NCBI RefSeq assembly: GCF_001723175.1
Contig: NC_064650.1
Span: 3,224,001 to 3,288,000, forward strand
Direction of reading: 5' to 3'
Length of the DNA stretch: 64,000 bases
DNA from: Penicillium oxalicum
Lineage: Eukaryota > Ascomycota > Eurotiomycetes > Eurotiales > Aspergillaceae
A program made the position numbers and the translations under genes. This document shows, in pieces, positions 26,342 through 37,995 of the stretch; positions within the stretch are counted from its first letter, which is position 1, and every line of letters starts with the position of its first letter. A model generated the notes under the pieces. That model saw nothing but the letters and a program-made list of their open reading frames with translations, did not search any database and was not told the origin of the DNA.

Positions 26342-27291
26342 CTAGGCAAAGCAAAGCACAGCCATGGACAGTGCAGCCATCATGGCACCGAGGTACCCAG
26401 CCGCGGGACGGGCGGCCGCGTTGGGAGGCGCAGAGGTGACAGCCGCAGGGCTGCCAGATGAGGTCGAAGCGGGAGTGGAAGCAGTCTCACTGGCACCCGA
26501 GCTGACGGGAACGGAGGCAGAGGAGCTCACGAGGGGAGTGCTGGAGATAGGAGAGGGGGTCCAAGCGGGGGTCGAGGCAACGCTGGTGCTGGGCTGGGGC
26601 ACCGGAACGGTGCTCATGGACCATGAAGACCAGGCGGGAGTTGAGGAGCTCTGGACGGGAGACGAACCCCATGGCATGGTGGAGGAGGAAGAGGAGCTCA
26701 TGGCCGTGGAAGAGGTTGCAGACATGGACCACGGGGGGCAGGGGGTCGATGAGGCAACGGGGGCCACGGATGAAGGAGCTGGGGCGGCGCAGTTGGAGTC
26801 GGCCATGAGCTGAACATCGACACACTGCGTGACAGAGTCACTCTCGGTGGTGTAGATGTTGCTTCCACCATTCAGGCCGGTGGCACAAGCAACAAAGTCC
26901 GAGTCACCGTTGAACTCGAGGTGACCCGAGGAAGTGACGGAGAAGCCTGGAGTACCGGCACTGCCCGCATCGCACTGGAATTGGGTGGTTTCACCTGGGG
27001 CAAGTCAGTTATGGGTTGTCATGTAAACGGTGCGGGCGTATATCATCAAGGAGATTGCTTACCAGTGACGACACAAGCACGGCCCTCGCTGTCGGTAATG
27101 ACCCCATTGGACAAGCAGAACTGAGAGGGTGAGAGGGTCCAGTCGTTGACTCGAATCTGACCATCACTCAGCTGGCCCAGCTGGCCCGAGGCACCACCCG
27201 AGGTAGTGATGTGGAAGCAGCAGTCATTGCTGCGGGTCACGAGAGCATTGGCACCAACGGCCAGAGATGCAACGGCAATGGAGCCCTTCAT
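26342..27291 (-). CDS. Secreted GPI-anchored cell-wall protein with PIR1-like C-terminal-type domain
   Basis: Two exons: 27063-27291 and 26342-26994. The intron 26995-27062 has donor GTAAGC and acceptor CCCCAG. Product 293 aa. The N-terminus is a signal peptide (MKGSIAVASLAVGANALVTR). The next about 130 residues hold paired cysteines and the pattern CCFHITTSGG, QLSDGQIRV, FCLSNGVITDSEGRACVV, TTQFQCD, GFSV, NIYTTES and CVDVQL, which I associate with the fungal PIR1-like mannoprotein domain. A Ser/Thr/Pro-rich stalk of about 110 residues follows, likely O-mannosylated. The protein ends in a small-residue omega-site region and hydrophobic tail (AGYLGAMMAALSMAVLCFA), as expected for GPI attachment. 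It probably acts in wall structure; no enzyme motif is visible. The long reverse frame in the stalk is a composition artefact. Confidence 0.87.
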
Positions 27292-29820
27292 TGTAGCGAG
27301 GTGAAGCGGAGATACGGCAGAGGATAATTGTCTGTGAAGCGAAAGCGTATGAGTGGAGGCAGAGGACCACGTGCTCAGCGAGTGTATGATTGATTCAAAA
27401 GTCTGCTACTATAGCACAGGAAATAGACAGAAAGAGAGAAGAGGGAGAGAGTCTCAACAAAGAACCGAAGCAGGACCACATACTTATAGTCAACCCCCAC
27501 TGTGAGAGCAACGGATCATCGTGACAGGGCAAACAAAGCAGACCAGCCCCGGCCACCGGACTGCAGCACTGCAGCAACGGTGGAGAGTGAGGACGTGCGT
27601 GGTGTAGCGTGGACCATGTCCACCAGTGGGCCACCAGGTAGTGACACGGCGACTGCATTGTTGGACTCTGCTGTGGGGGATTCATCCATTACTCCACCCG
27701 TTTTTTTTAAATGGAGACGCATTTTCCACTTTCCTCATCAACTTTGACTCGGACCTTGAACCTTGGGCTGATAGGCGTTGCCAACTTGCCAAGGTGATTA
27801 TCTCCCGATCATTGGCCGAGTGGGCAACGCTTAATCCGCCACGGGGGCCACTCATGGCCGTTAAGAAACAAGGCAACATGGACAGTCTTTGGGATCCTTT
27901 GGGGTGGAAAGGTGAACAGATGGACCAAATGGACAGGCTGACAGCGCTGGAGTGGAGCCCAAGTCCCGAGTTCACTGGAGTAACGAAATGATGCGATGGC
28001 ATCATGGCTGGCCCGAACGCGTGGCTGGTGGAGAGGATCACCGACGAGCGACCTTTGAGGGCATAGTTCCCTTCAGTCCTATTGGGAAACCTTGCCCGGG
28101 AGCAACTACCAGATGCAGGTCCCTGGCCCCAGCCTCCTCGAGTGCCAGCATATCCTCCAGGAGTCGAGAAGAAAGCCTACAGAGGGACTCAAGCACTGCA
28201 TCAAAAGACTGAGTAGTTCTCGGACCACTGACAGACGACCGAGTGGACAGTGTCAATAATCTCTGCCGGGCCATGCCATCACGAGGTAGCTATAGTAACT
28301 GACCGCTCTGCTCGTCCATGGTAGCGTCTCCATCAGAGCTAGTGAGCCCCCTCATTCAAGAGCTTTGCGCTCCAACTGTACCAATCGGACTTGGAATCAG
28401 GCACAATGCAATCGGAAAGCCACACGTTCCAGCCAGGAATACTGGATCATCAGGTCCCACCGTCTATCGATCATGATCAAAACAAACACTTCGCAGCGAG
28501 CAGAGAAATGATGATCCACCTGCCATTAGCAGCAATTCCTTGATGGTTCAGTCTTTTGGTCATATCTATGGTACATAGTCACCACGTTCACGCTATCGTC
28601 ATGCATCATATCGGTTGCACCGAGATTCATTCCAGTACTACATGAAGATACTCGTACCGAGTACAGGGAACACGCACTTGATCACAACCAAAAAAGAAAA
28701 ATAAAGGAAAATAAAGAGGCAGGCCCGGGCAACGCAATAGTGCACAAAGAGTAGCCCGTGGTCAAATCTCCTCCCCCCCCCCCTCATCGTGGCATTGAAC
28801 CTGCTCTGATCCTGGCCCCCGAAAATCAAGAAATTCGACCACCGACTGGCTGTGGTGCCTTTCCTCTCAAGATGGTGGAGCTAGGCACAAGAACCGAGTC
28901 CCTCGCCGGACGATCAATGCGTCAGGTACGAGGACCAACCGACCTCACCCTCTTCCAGTCTTGACCTGTTGGGTGCCGACCGGGCCCGTTCAATAAAAAA
29001 AAACGACTATAGATTGGTGGACTTCTCCAAAGGGCCCAGAGGGTTGAATTTCCAAAGACACTTCTGCTCCAGGAATGTTGACGTCAGTGCTGGGTTGTGG
29101 CACCTTCCGACTACAGTAGTTCAGAGTCTAGACAAGTCGCGACTAGTCCGGTGGATAACAAGACAAGGTACCCAAGTAGGTGAACGGATTATATCTAATG
29201 GGACGGCCCACTGGCCGCTTCTTGCTTCTTTGGGGACGTGATCAACATCAGCGGAGTACGGCACAATCGTGCCTGTGAGAAGGTGGGAACGGAGTTGGAC
29301 TGGTCAGCCTTTTGACTCCAAACGACCCTCGAATGTTCCCCCCACCGCAACTCCCTTCCCCTTGCGATTTGCGGTACCTGAAGGTGGCAAAAACGAGATG
29401 TCCAGGAATAGTAGCCGATTTGAATTGCGGCATCTGGCTCCAACAATCCTAAGTCCTACAGTGCATTGTCATGATGATCGAACGGATGGTGACAGGACAT
29501 AATAGAGAATGGATCAAGTCACAAAAGATCTATAGTCAAGGGCACCGGGGATTGTAAAAGGAGAGGCTGGAAGATTCGGATTGTGGAACAGAGCGAAACT
29601 CACCAGTTGGGTAATTATCGGGCAACCACCATCGTCGGCGCTCGAGGGGCCAAGGCTCGGGCCTCTTCTGGCTAAACGGTGCCGGATTGGCCGGGTAAAG
29701 ACAGAGTTGTTCCAATCCTACTGTCACAAAAAAATAGGTTGATGAGTTCGCACCTTTTGACTCATGCATGACGGACACCCCTCTGCCAGCACGATGTAAT
29801 GCCTCGAGAGATCACAATGA
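27292..29820. other. Long intergenic region (2.5 kb), promoter side of the wall-protein gene
   Basis: It lies between two minus-strand genes. Frames up to about 120 codons occur but are mutually overlapping and unrecognisable. An 11-C run is at 28773-28783. No RNA gene or mobile element is visible to me. Confidence 0.4.
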
Positions 29821-31254
29821 CTAGCCGCTAGCACTATTATATTCCTCATGGAAGACCATCACTCGTTCAATGTCCTCCCCGAGCGGCTCAGGCTCGATCC
29901 AGGCCCGCCACATTCCCCCGCAATTGAAGTCAAAAACCACGTTTCCACGGTAGAGCGGGCCCATCTCTGCCTTCTGGCCCCGGTTCGAGACGCCCATAGT
30001 TGAGGATGAAGACGAGGACGGTAAAATGGCCGTTGCCGTGCTGACTTCGATGCCAATGATTCCCCCTTCGCCTTCGCCGGTCACGCCCCACCGAGAGCCC
30101 GCCGATCGCTGTAGAGCACCGCCTAGTCCAGCGATGGATTGAACCGCCTGGGCAAGAGAGAGGTTCTGGAATCGAGAAAGCGAAGCGACGGAGTGAGCGG
30201 CGGCGATACGGAGGAATGTGTCTCCATCGCCGGTACCTGAAAGTGCAATTGCTTTCCTGTCGCGCCGAGGCTCAAATTCCGAGCATTCCATATCAAGTAC
30301 AGACTTGAGATCGGGACCTGTGACGCAGTGCGCAGAGCGAGGCAAGTAGGGTGGAGGATCATTGTCTCGCGTCTTTGGGCCATGTGCAAACCACCTTGGT
30401 AACATGTGCCTGAAGGGCGAACCCCAGAGGTCCCAACATCCTACATTCTGCGTAGAAAGTGTGGTCTGCGTGTACGCATGGGGAGATACTGCACACTTGT
30501 CGACCAGCAGTCCACCTGGCAAGAACATATCCCACGCCTCAGCCCAGAATCCAGCACCCAAGGTTGGAGTATCTCCGATGCGACCGGGCAGCTTGTTCGT
30601 CTTACCACCCGTACTGGTAGCAACAGCCAGATTGCCCCATTGATCCAGACATACACAACCCACCGTTCCTTGACTCAGTGAGATAGGTTCATCTTTCCCT
30701 TCCAGGCCACGCCGATGCTCATCCCACCGTTTTTGTGTCCAAAACCACTCATCCGGTTTGAATTCGAGACCCCAGTCCCGAGCAAGGTTTTCCACGTGAG
30801 GCCCAGCCAGCTGCGGGTGCATACTCCCCCCATCGGCCCGGGGCGTGCCATCAGGGCTGCAGCCAGTACGTAAGAGTGATTCGCGAGCAAGTTGGATCGG
30901 ATGGCGTACATTGCGGACATTCATGACGGCGGCGGCTTTCTTCAATTCCCCCGGTCGGTTATCGTCGAGGGGTTGAACCGAAGCAACCATCACCGAAGCC
31001 TCCATTTCAATGGTCCCGGCGGAGGTGAAGACGCTGCCCCGTCCACAATTGAAAAGCTCGTCGTCTTCCAGCAGTGATACGGCGTGGACGGCGGCATCGA
31101 GAGCTGTGGCGCCATCGTTGAGGAGTGCATAGGTGGAGCGCAGGTAGGACTGAAGGGATGCACGGTGCTTCTCGTAGAGATCGGGGGGTAATTTGTCACG
31201 TCGAATGTTGCCTGCTCCTCCATGAATGATTAAAGTAGGTTTACAAATTGCCAT
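29821..31254 (-). CDS. Isoaspartyl peptidase / L-asparaginase (Ntn-hydrolase, plant-type)
   Basis: Single exon, 477 aa from ATG 31254 (MAICKPTLIIHGGAGNI). An in-frame upstream ATG would add 44 residues without family similarity. The family hallmarks are the N-terminal IIHGGAG, the ALDAAVHAVSLLEDDELFNCGRGSVF block, and the autoprocessing site SQGTVGCVCLDQWGNLAVATSTGG, in which Thr197 becomes the N-terminal nucleophile of the beta subunit after cleavage behind Gly196. Downstream, GRIGDTPTLGAGFWAE shapes the substrate pocket. The mature enzyme is an (alpha-beta)2 heterotetramer that hydrolyses L-asparagine and/or beta-aspartyl peptides, producing aspartate and ammonia or amino acids. It has an insertion between the two halves (about residues 215-300) relative to compact bacterial members, consistent with fungal homologues. 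Predicted cytosolic; no signal peptide. Confidence 0.93.
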   Translation of the reverse strand: MAICKPTLIIHGGAGNIRRDKLPPDLYEKHRASLQSYLRSTYALLNDGATALDAAVHAVSLLEDDELFNCGRGSVFTSAGTIEMEASVMVASVQPLDDNRPGELKKAAAVMNVRNVRHPIQLARESLLRTGCSPDGTPRADGGSMHPQLAGPHVENLARDWGLEFKPDEWFWTQKRWDEHRRGLEGKDEPISLSQGTVGCVCLDQWGNLAVATSTGGKTNKLPGRIGDTPTLGAGFWAEAWDMFLPGGLLVDKCAVSPHAYTQTTLSTQNVGCWDLWGSPFRHMLPRWFAHGPKTRDNDPPPYLPRSAHCVTGPDLKSVLDMECSEFEPRRDRKAIALSGTGDGDTFLRIAAAHSVASLSRFQNLSLAQAVQSIAGLGGALQRSAGSRWGVTGEGEGGIIGIEVSTATAILPSSSSSSTMGVSNRGQKAEMGPLYRGNVVFDFNCGGMWRAWIEPEPLGEDIERVMVFHEEYNSASG

Positions 31255-32006
31255 TGGGCTGGACGGAATCAAATCGAGCTTGCACGACAAGAGGAAGATT
31301 CGAGCGAAACCGTAGTGCGGGAAAGGTGAAAGCGGAGAAGTTGACCACCTGAGATCTTGAAACCTCGCCCTCTGGATCCCTGTCATGTCAGTCCATTCGC
31401 ACTCCCTGGGTCAGTCGAAGTGAACAAGGACCTCAATCTCAACATCCAGGAGATAATACCTGGCACGCACATGTGCCACTCACTGAGGTGCGAAGAGGGA
31501 TTCCCCAAGGGATTTGATCAGTATCATAATAGATGCAATAAGAGAAAAAATGCGTATTATGCCAGGGCTGTTACCAAATGCATTAATGTACAAGACTCCA
31601 CCGTGTCCTCATTCAAACCGCGCTTTTTTTGCAGCAATGAGCAGATTCGTTCTCTCTCTTTTTTTTTCGGGAAAAAAAACGGCCTCTCCTTGCACCCGCC
31701 AACGGAAACCGAGTGTTAGTCCCAAAGCCTGGGACCCAGTCAACAGGTTTCACCAATGAAATATAACGCTTCGAAATCATAGACCGATAGAAAGGCGGTA
31801 TCAAAAGCGCAAAGGGCGAGAAATCGGAAGGAACAAAGCAGAAACCTCTATGCCAAAGTCGTTTGAACGATGAAAACCCAAGCCAAACACCTGAGAAGGG
31901 AGATTCAATGTGGGAGAGTATTTATGGAGACAGAGATTGGAAGGTGGTTGATTCGGCCACCTGAGAAAGGAGGGGGATAATCGGGTATAGATTCGAGTGA
32001 GAGGAT
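31255..32006. other. Intergenic: asparaginase 5' flank and tim17 3' flank
   Basis: About 750 bp. It contains T/A runs (31623-31630, 31661-31680) and no recognisable gene. Confidence 0.4.
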
Positions 32007-32657
32007 TTAGGCAAGGGCCTTTTGCTCAGAGGGAGGAGGAGGAGGGAGCTAAAGAGAAGTTTGTTATTAGTACGACGCAACTGAGAACAATCCCTTAGGA
32101 GACATCAAAACCAACCTCGAGCTTGGTGTTATCAGCCATCATACGCTGGAAACCAATACCAACACCCTCGATGACACCCAGGAAGACGGCGCACATGATG
32201 GCAGAGTTACGGGCAGCCTTGACACCACCGCGCACGGCCAAAGCACCACCAGTGAAGAAACCAGCAATAACTGGGACACTCGTTAGCAGGAATATCAATT
32301 TTGGCAACCAGGTGATTATGAACGTACTGCTGTTCCAGGGATCTTCGGTCTTGCGAATGCCCTTGATGGCGCAATCAAATGTAGAGAACTGAGTGCAAAT
32401 GTCAGTAAGCCAGCTCCAAGACTCAGAAATGGGATCGCAGATCAATTTACCATGCCACCCCAAACACCAAAGTTACCACCGAGCACAGGAGCGCGAGCCT
32501 TGATGGCAGTCAGGGCACCTATCCGACGCTCGCCATAGGGGCTGTTGCGGAAGCCCTTGACACCGTGCCAGACGGCACCACCAATGGCACCCATACAGAA
32601 AGCACCACCAAAGTCGCTCAGGGCGACCCAGGGGCAGGGATCTCTCGAGTGATCCAT
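32007..32657 (-). CDS. tim17: Mitochondrial inner-membrane translocase subunit Tim17
   Basis: Four exons: 32451-32657, 32328-32388, 32116-32270 and 32007-32048, giving 154 aa. The last intron (32049-32115) has a perfect TACTAAT branch region and leads to a tiny final exon encoding [13 protein letters not shown]. The protein shows [35 protein letters not shown], with the conserved N-terminal DP and Cys positions, and the hydrophobic Gly-rich segments [19 protein letters not shown] and [17 protein letters not shown]. These are the Tim17/22/23-family membrane helices with GxxxG motifs. Tim17 forms the TIM23 presequence import channel with Tim23 and Tim44 and is essential. The length matches other fungal Tim17 proteins. 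Confidence 0.96.
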
Positions 32658-33438
32658 TGTATGTGAAGTTGTGGAGGGTAAAGGTGGAGAAAGGTTGGAC
32701 GAGTTGAGATGATTGTGGACGGGACTGGTTTGTCGCGACCGTCAACAACAGCGATGAGACCGGGAGACCGATGGGAGGGAAGCGCTAACGATGGCTGAAA
32801 GCTCGCCGCAATGGAAACTCTGAACAAGACAACAGCGGTCCTGGTAAAAGAGGCAAATCGACGATGGGATGACGATGTCGGGGATGCGGGTGGATGACTT
32901 TTTCTTCTACTTGGCTGGTCCGGGGGGCCCGTGACCTCACGTGATGATAACTCCGGTCGCCACCGGTGCCATCGGGCGCTTCAGGAGAGGAAAAAGGGCT
33001 TTGGTTGGTGCTGTCACCCGCAAGAACTATGCGGGACGCTGCAAACTTAGCACCGAACTTAATCAAGGATGAATGGCATTGCCCGGGGCAAGGGAACTTC
33101 TCGGGTTGACTTTGGTCACATCCATGTGCAGAAATTTTCCATCCTCGATGATTATGCAGCCTCTCAACCCCTGCAGATGCTAGATATCCGTCGGTGTAAA
33201 CAGAGAGCTGTTTTGCTCTGCTTGATGGCTCACATTTGACTGTGCAGCATGACCGCAACTGCCTATATCTGGGGGCGCGATCAAGTTTCCCAGTGGCTCA
33301 ACTACTTGAATCGCCCATTGCTTTGATTGTTACTCATACACTTCCAGGAAGCAAACATATTAAAAGCAGACTATGAGAGAGCGACCGATTGGGTATCACG
33401 AGGTTCTGTATACATAATTGCGACCGTCAAAGCTATCT
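32658..33438. other. Intergenic: tim17 promoter and hmgR 3' flank
   Basis: About 780 bp between two minus-strand genes. No family-like frame is present; the 157-codon frame 32785-33258 has no recognisable similarity and overlaps the tim17 promoter. Confidence 0.4.
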
Positions 33439-36105
33439 CTATGACGGAAGGTTCCAAATGAAATCTAGCCCCCCACTTTCGTACATTGGAAATTGAACAT
33501 TGTTGTTCATGCTAAACGGCGCCATCGAAGGATCAAATGGCAAAGACAGCCAGTCATCTGCCATATCGTTCAGAGATGGCATAAAGCCCATATCAGAGGT
33601 CAAAGTTTGCGGCGCAGTAGCATTGACCGTGCTCGGTCGTTCGCCATTTTCGGGCCAAGCTGGTGGCCCCATTGAGGATCGACGCGTGGTATCGCGGCTA
33701 TTCTGGGCACTTGAGTTGTGGTTTCTAGTGACTCTCGAGGAAGCAAGAAGATTCCGACGCAGGCGGGACACGTGCATCTCCAAAAGCGTCGCATAGCGAG
33801 TGCTGAGATGCACGTCATCAAGCGCATTGGATTTCAGAGCACTGATGCTTTTCTCGAGGACTTCAAGGGACTCTCGCAGCGTCCCTTGTCGAGTGCCAAG
33901 ACTGAGAGCCTTCATCAAGAATATCGAGGCGCTCGTGATTCGAAGGACGATGCGCACGGGGGAGAACCGCAGGGCTCCCACTTCTGCAAGATTTGTGACC
34001 TTCTGCAGAATCTGGCAGCACCCGTCAATCACTTCCTGGATGTAGTCGTAGTCTGTCGGGTCAATGGTCATGGGGCGGACATCGTCAAGATTGTTTAGAT
34101 CGGCATCCGCCACAGCCCGCTCCACGACGGCTTGCATGCCAACAGAGTGGGTGTATACCCGAACAAAGTGGTATTCGATAAAGAGGTCATTATAAAAGGC
34201 GGTGTCGAGATTGCTTGGGTGAAGATATTTGTCTTTCCATTGATTGAGCAGGGGCCGGAAATGCTCGAGCAGGCCGACGTAGCGACCACTGTGGAGTTGC
34301 TGACGGGCAAATTTGGCCGAGGGGAAGAACATGTCGGTGACTGATTGTGCCAACTTGGTGAGCTCAATCCACGAATCCATAAACACCAGCCATGTACTTC
34401 CGGGCTGACTCAACCCGCGTGGCTTGCGCCCTCCCAGGACTGCGTGGTTGAGTGACTGCGGTATGGGTGACATGCAACCAATGCGCCAAGCTAGCTGATT
34501 GATATACACGTAGAGAAGTCGTTGGACTCTCTGTCGTCGGAGCCTAATCTGCTCTTTCCATTGCTGGTCGTCGGTGTATGGATCACTCTCTTCTGTCTCA
34601 AACAGGCCGAGCTCATGGGCTAGTGAAAGCGCACATCCAAGCAGCATCCACGACATTTGATCAGACCTTCGCGACGGTTCAACCATGTCCTCGATCCATC
34701 GACTTTCTGTTGTTTCCCTCCTGTCGGAGACTTCAGAAGGATTCGGATCAGTCGATATTAAGTCATCATCCCAGCCGTCCGCCTCGGGTGGAAAATGGAG
34801 GGAGCGCGGATGCCACTCTGCCATGAGCAAGAGGGCCTCGACTGTCCCGAGACTCCTGATCTTGGATTTGGTGGACTTTTCTTGGCCGAAAATAAGCCTT
34901 GTTGTCAGCTGCTGACAATATTGCCACAGACGATGATGGATAAAAAAGTTCCTCGACTCTCCACTTGCGCCAGGTAGAATGTGATAGCGAGAGGATATCA
35001 TTAGAATGGTAGAGCACAGAACAGGCTCGCGTGAGATCAGCGAGAAGTGGTTCTGGTGATTGGCGTAGAAGTCGGTCAAGATGGGCGACAGACAGGACAT
35101 GTTCTTATAGAATCTGTCATTCGATATATCAGCCAGCAGTTCCCACCCTGGGTCGCTCATCCGATGAGATGATTGCAGATGATGGACTTACAAGTCGACA
35201 AAAGTCACTGCTTCTCTTGCAGAGAACCACCCCATTTTAACAAAGCGACATGCCCCCCATGTGCGCAAAGTTTCAGCTGATGCCTCTGACAGCTCGACTG
35301 AATGTTTCACACGGGGAAATGACTCCAAAGCAGCCGGACTCTCAAAGCTCTTGGGGGTAGCGTGCAGGTGTCCGTTAGAACCGCCCACTTTGCTGTCTGC
35401 CCCTTGAGATGGACTCTCGTCGCTAGGCGCATTGTCCTCCTGGCCGGCAGTTGCCGCCTCAAAGAGTATGTTTAAAGCATCGTTTCCACTCGCGACAACC
35501 GTTCGCATCATGGAGTTCGCCAAGGTCGACCCGGAGCGGTGGCGATTATCTTGGTATGCATTGGTTGAGGCCGAATTGGCGGGTACCGAGCCATCTGCAA
35601 TTGACTGAGGACTGATTCCCACTTGAGGACTATGCGCGTTGTGTGGTGACTGCTGAGACCGTGCGAATCCCCAGCTATGCTGGAAGGGACTCGTCGAGTC
35701 CTGGCCATATTGAACAGGTCGATGCGCTTGCGAGAATTGGCCGCCCGCCTGGTCAGCGACGGCGTTTGTGCTCTGGTAGTGACGCTCGTTCGGCGATATC
35801 TCGTGATCGTTGTCTTCGGAAGATCGTCCTAGACCAAGTCGATTAGACTAAAAATTGCCCGACGCGGACTACACTGCGTCGATCGACCTCGACTTACCGC
35901 GCTTGCGCGACCTCTCCCAAGCGCGCTTCTCAGGGAAGACGCACTCTCTCATCTCTCTGCGACATCGCGCACATGGTGGGCCGATCGGTAAGCCGTCCGG
36001 ACCCGTCCCTAGATCGCACTTTGCCTTGCGTTGCCGACAAGGAATACATGCCTTGTAGGTGCGCTGATACGGACGGTCGGGACGGGATGGCCTGGCCCCA
36101 TCCAT
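33439..36105 (-). CDS. hmgR: Zn2Cys6 transcription factor, probable regulator of tyrosine degradation (HmgR)
   Basis: Three exons: 35898-36105, 35192-35828 and 33439-35113. Introns are 35829-35897 and 35114-35191. Product about 839 aa from ATG 36105. The N-terminus holds the binuclear cluster with Cys at residues 20, 23, 30, 45, 48 and 55, an unusually long 14-residue loop between the third and fourth Cys ([13 protein letters not shown]). A basic stretch, [10 protein letters not shown], follows. A fungal_trans-like region starts near [33 protein letters not shown] and extends over most of exon 3; the C-terminus is low-complexity. The cluster type resembles Aro80/TamA-like regulators. The symbol rests on synteny: in Aspergillus fumigatus the Zn2Cys6 gene beside maiA-fahA-hmgA-hmgX-hppD is hmgR, needed for induction of that cluster. 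DNA binding to the promoter element described at 37734, 40500 and 43880 is inference. Confidence 0.88.
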
Positions 36106-37029
36106 TGTCACCCACACACTCTTGCAAAGTAGACGACAATCTCAGCCCGGGTGAATCAGGCAATGCCGACTAGCAATGGCAATTTCTTCGGGGTGGGTAT
36201 CTGGCATGAGGAAGTGGATGCGTGAACTGATGGGAGCTCAAAGGCGAGCAAAAAGGCAGGTGGAGAATGCCGCTTCTACCCGGGCGAGGGGCGGGAGACC
36301 GAGGGAGCATCTCGTCCACCCTTAATCAGGTAGTGGATGGGCTGGTGGGAGACTGTTGAAAGTGTGAGTGTGGACAGACTTTTGATTAACAAGAACTGGC
36401 CCACGTGTACTGATTTGGGACGACTTTCTTTCTTTTCTCTCTTCCATCTGAGACTCCCCTTCGAACTAAAAGAGAGGGAAGTTCAGTCGAGGTGAAACCC
36501 CAGTCGCTATTTCTTTTGGAAGCAGCTGCAGGGCGCTTCCGCGGCTCAATCTAGCTGCTGCAGCTGCAACGTCATTTTACATCAGGCCGAATGAGAAAGA
36601 TGCCTCACTGCCTGATGAAATAGGCTAAATGAAAGGTCAATCACCTCTGTTATAACGATTACGCCCTCTGTTATGGATAAGAATGGAGATATATCTAGTG
36701 CTTCGCCTCGTAAAACCAATCTTACTATCTGGAACCGCACATGGACCCTTTGATTGTCTTATCCACCCGCCTAGAAGATGATATCATCCGAGTTCCAGTG
36801 TTGAAATATGCCGGTAGTAGAATGGAATGCTTCAATTCGTATGTTCCTCCAGGCAGCGCCTTTCTGGACGAAAGACTTGCATGCCCTTTCAGGCTCAGAC
36901 ACCAGCTCAAGTAGGAGTTGAATACGCGGGAAATTCTTCATGAATAAATTTTGCCTAATGCCATCCACTGAAAAACGGTCCACCAGATCGAACTTTGTCT
37001 ATGAACTATTTGATAGCAGCAGATTGCGG

Positions 37030-37245
37030 CTAGGCTGATGGATGGGCATTTGGGACAGGTCCCAACGCGACTGCCTGCGCGTTGATTAGATATTGCACCT
37101 TAGCTCGTCGTCCATCTGCCCAGATAGTCGTGTAGAACCCTAAGTTGTCAACATCAATGGAAGTATGATACCTCCGGACGAGGTCAGGCTGACTATGTGG
37201 CTGCAGCGCGTCCGGTATACCTCCAATTGCGCACGGCTTGGTCAT
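37030..37245 (-). other. Unassigned small open frame (71 aa), doubtful gene or relic
   Basis: An ATG at 37245 opens a 71-codon frame with well-mixed composition (YHTSIDVDNLGFYTTIWADG). About 50 bp downstream a second frame continues to 36771 (SVDGIRQNLFMKNFPRI). Both look less random than other intergenic frames, but I found no convincing intron to join them and recognise no family. It could be a decayed gene or chance. Confidence 0.15.
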
Positions 37246-37733
37246 GTCCAAATCCTATCTATGACATGTATATATTATGTCAATCGCCCGAAGGGGTACC
37301 GATAACCGGGACATAGGTAGATTTGGTAGAAGATAGATCTAATCAGAGAAAGCATTAGACATGGAAGCAAAAATCTGAATGAATGCTGGAGGAAGAAAGA
37401 TACAAAACCGGACCAGGGGCATGATAATATTTTTTTTAGGAAATAGCCGTATTCCTCAAAGATCTTTGGTTTAATGTTCGTTCCGGGGTAAGATGTGTGA
37501 TTGTACTGAGTGTATTTCTTCCAACCTCCGATTCTCCAAGTATACAGACGTACACTCGTGGCTTTGACTTGGCGATCTCACAGAATATCAATGCTTCTTG
37601 GTTTTTGATTTTGGTTGGTCGGCATGGAAGTGTCAATATCCTGATCTTTCCTCCGTCGTGTGTCCTCCCCAAGTTGCGGTGTTGAGCCGGTTCTTGTCCC
37701 AGCGCCGACGGAAAGCGGCGGCCGAATTAGCAC

Positions 37734-37752
37734 GAAACAGCGGAATTTCCGC
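37734..37752 (-). promoter_or_regulatory. Candidate cluster operator, maiA copy
   Basis: In maiA sense the site reads GAAACAGCGGAATTTCCGC. It aligns, with two one-base gaps, to the elements in the fahA/hmgA and hmgX/hppD promoters. Its near edge to the maiA ATG is 244 bp, against 246 and 249 bp for fahA and hmgX, in the same orientation relative to the gene. It also forms a CGG-N5-CCG-type palindrome, a plausible zinc-cluster half-site pair. Confidence 0.45.
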
Positions 37753-37995
37753 GCATTCGCCAGTTGAACAGCTCAGGACGGTTTTTTGCTGCTGCATACC
37801 ACCGCATCGCGGAGACCAGAAGGCCCGTGGTAGTGAATTTGCTTATAATGAATGTAGCAGGTGATACGTTGACAGGCATAGACGGGAGCTGGGACTTATA
37901 GCTGCAGGATTCCTCTGGGACTAGGCGCATTCAATATCATCCATTCCATTTCAACCCCTCCATCTGGCATTCCCAACAACCGTTCAAGGACAATC

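Larger units (their letters stand above)
36106..37995. promoter_or_regulatory. hmgR-maiA divergent intergenic region
   Basis: A 1.9-kb region between divergent hmgR and maiA. It contains the maiA copy of the shared cluster element (37734-37752), inside which lies the palindrome GCGGAATTTCCGC (37740-37752). It also contains two small minus-strand frames (37030-37245 and about 36771-36983) that read like protein but have no recognisable family. Pyrimidine tracts and A/T runs are frequent near 36.4 and 37.4 kb. Confidence 0.5.

Noticed and set aside
26364..26813. 149-codon plus-strand frame rich in Glu, Val and Gly
   Set aside because: It is the exact antisense of the Ser/Thr/Pro stalk of the wall protein; the composition follows from that, and no family is recognisable.
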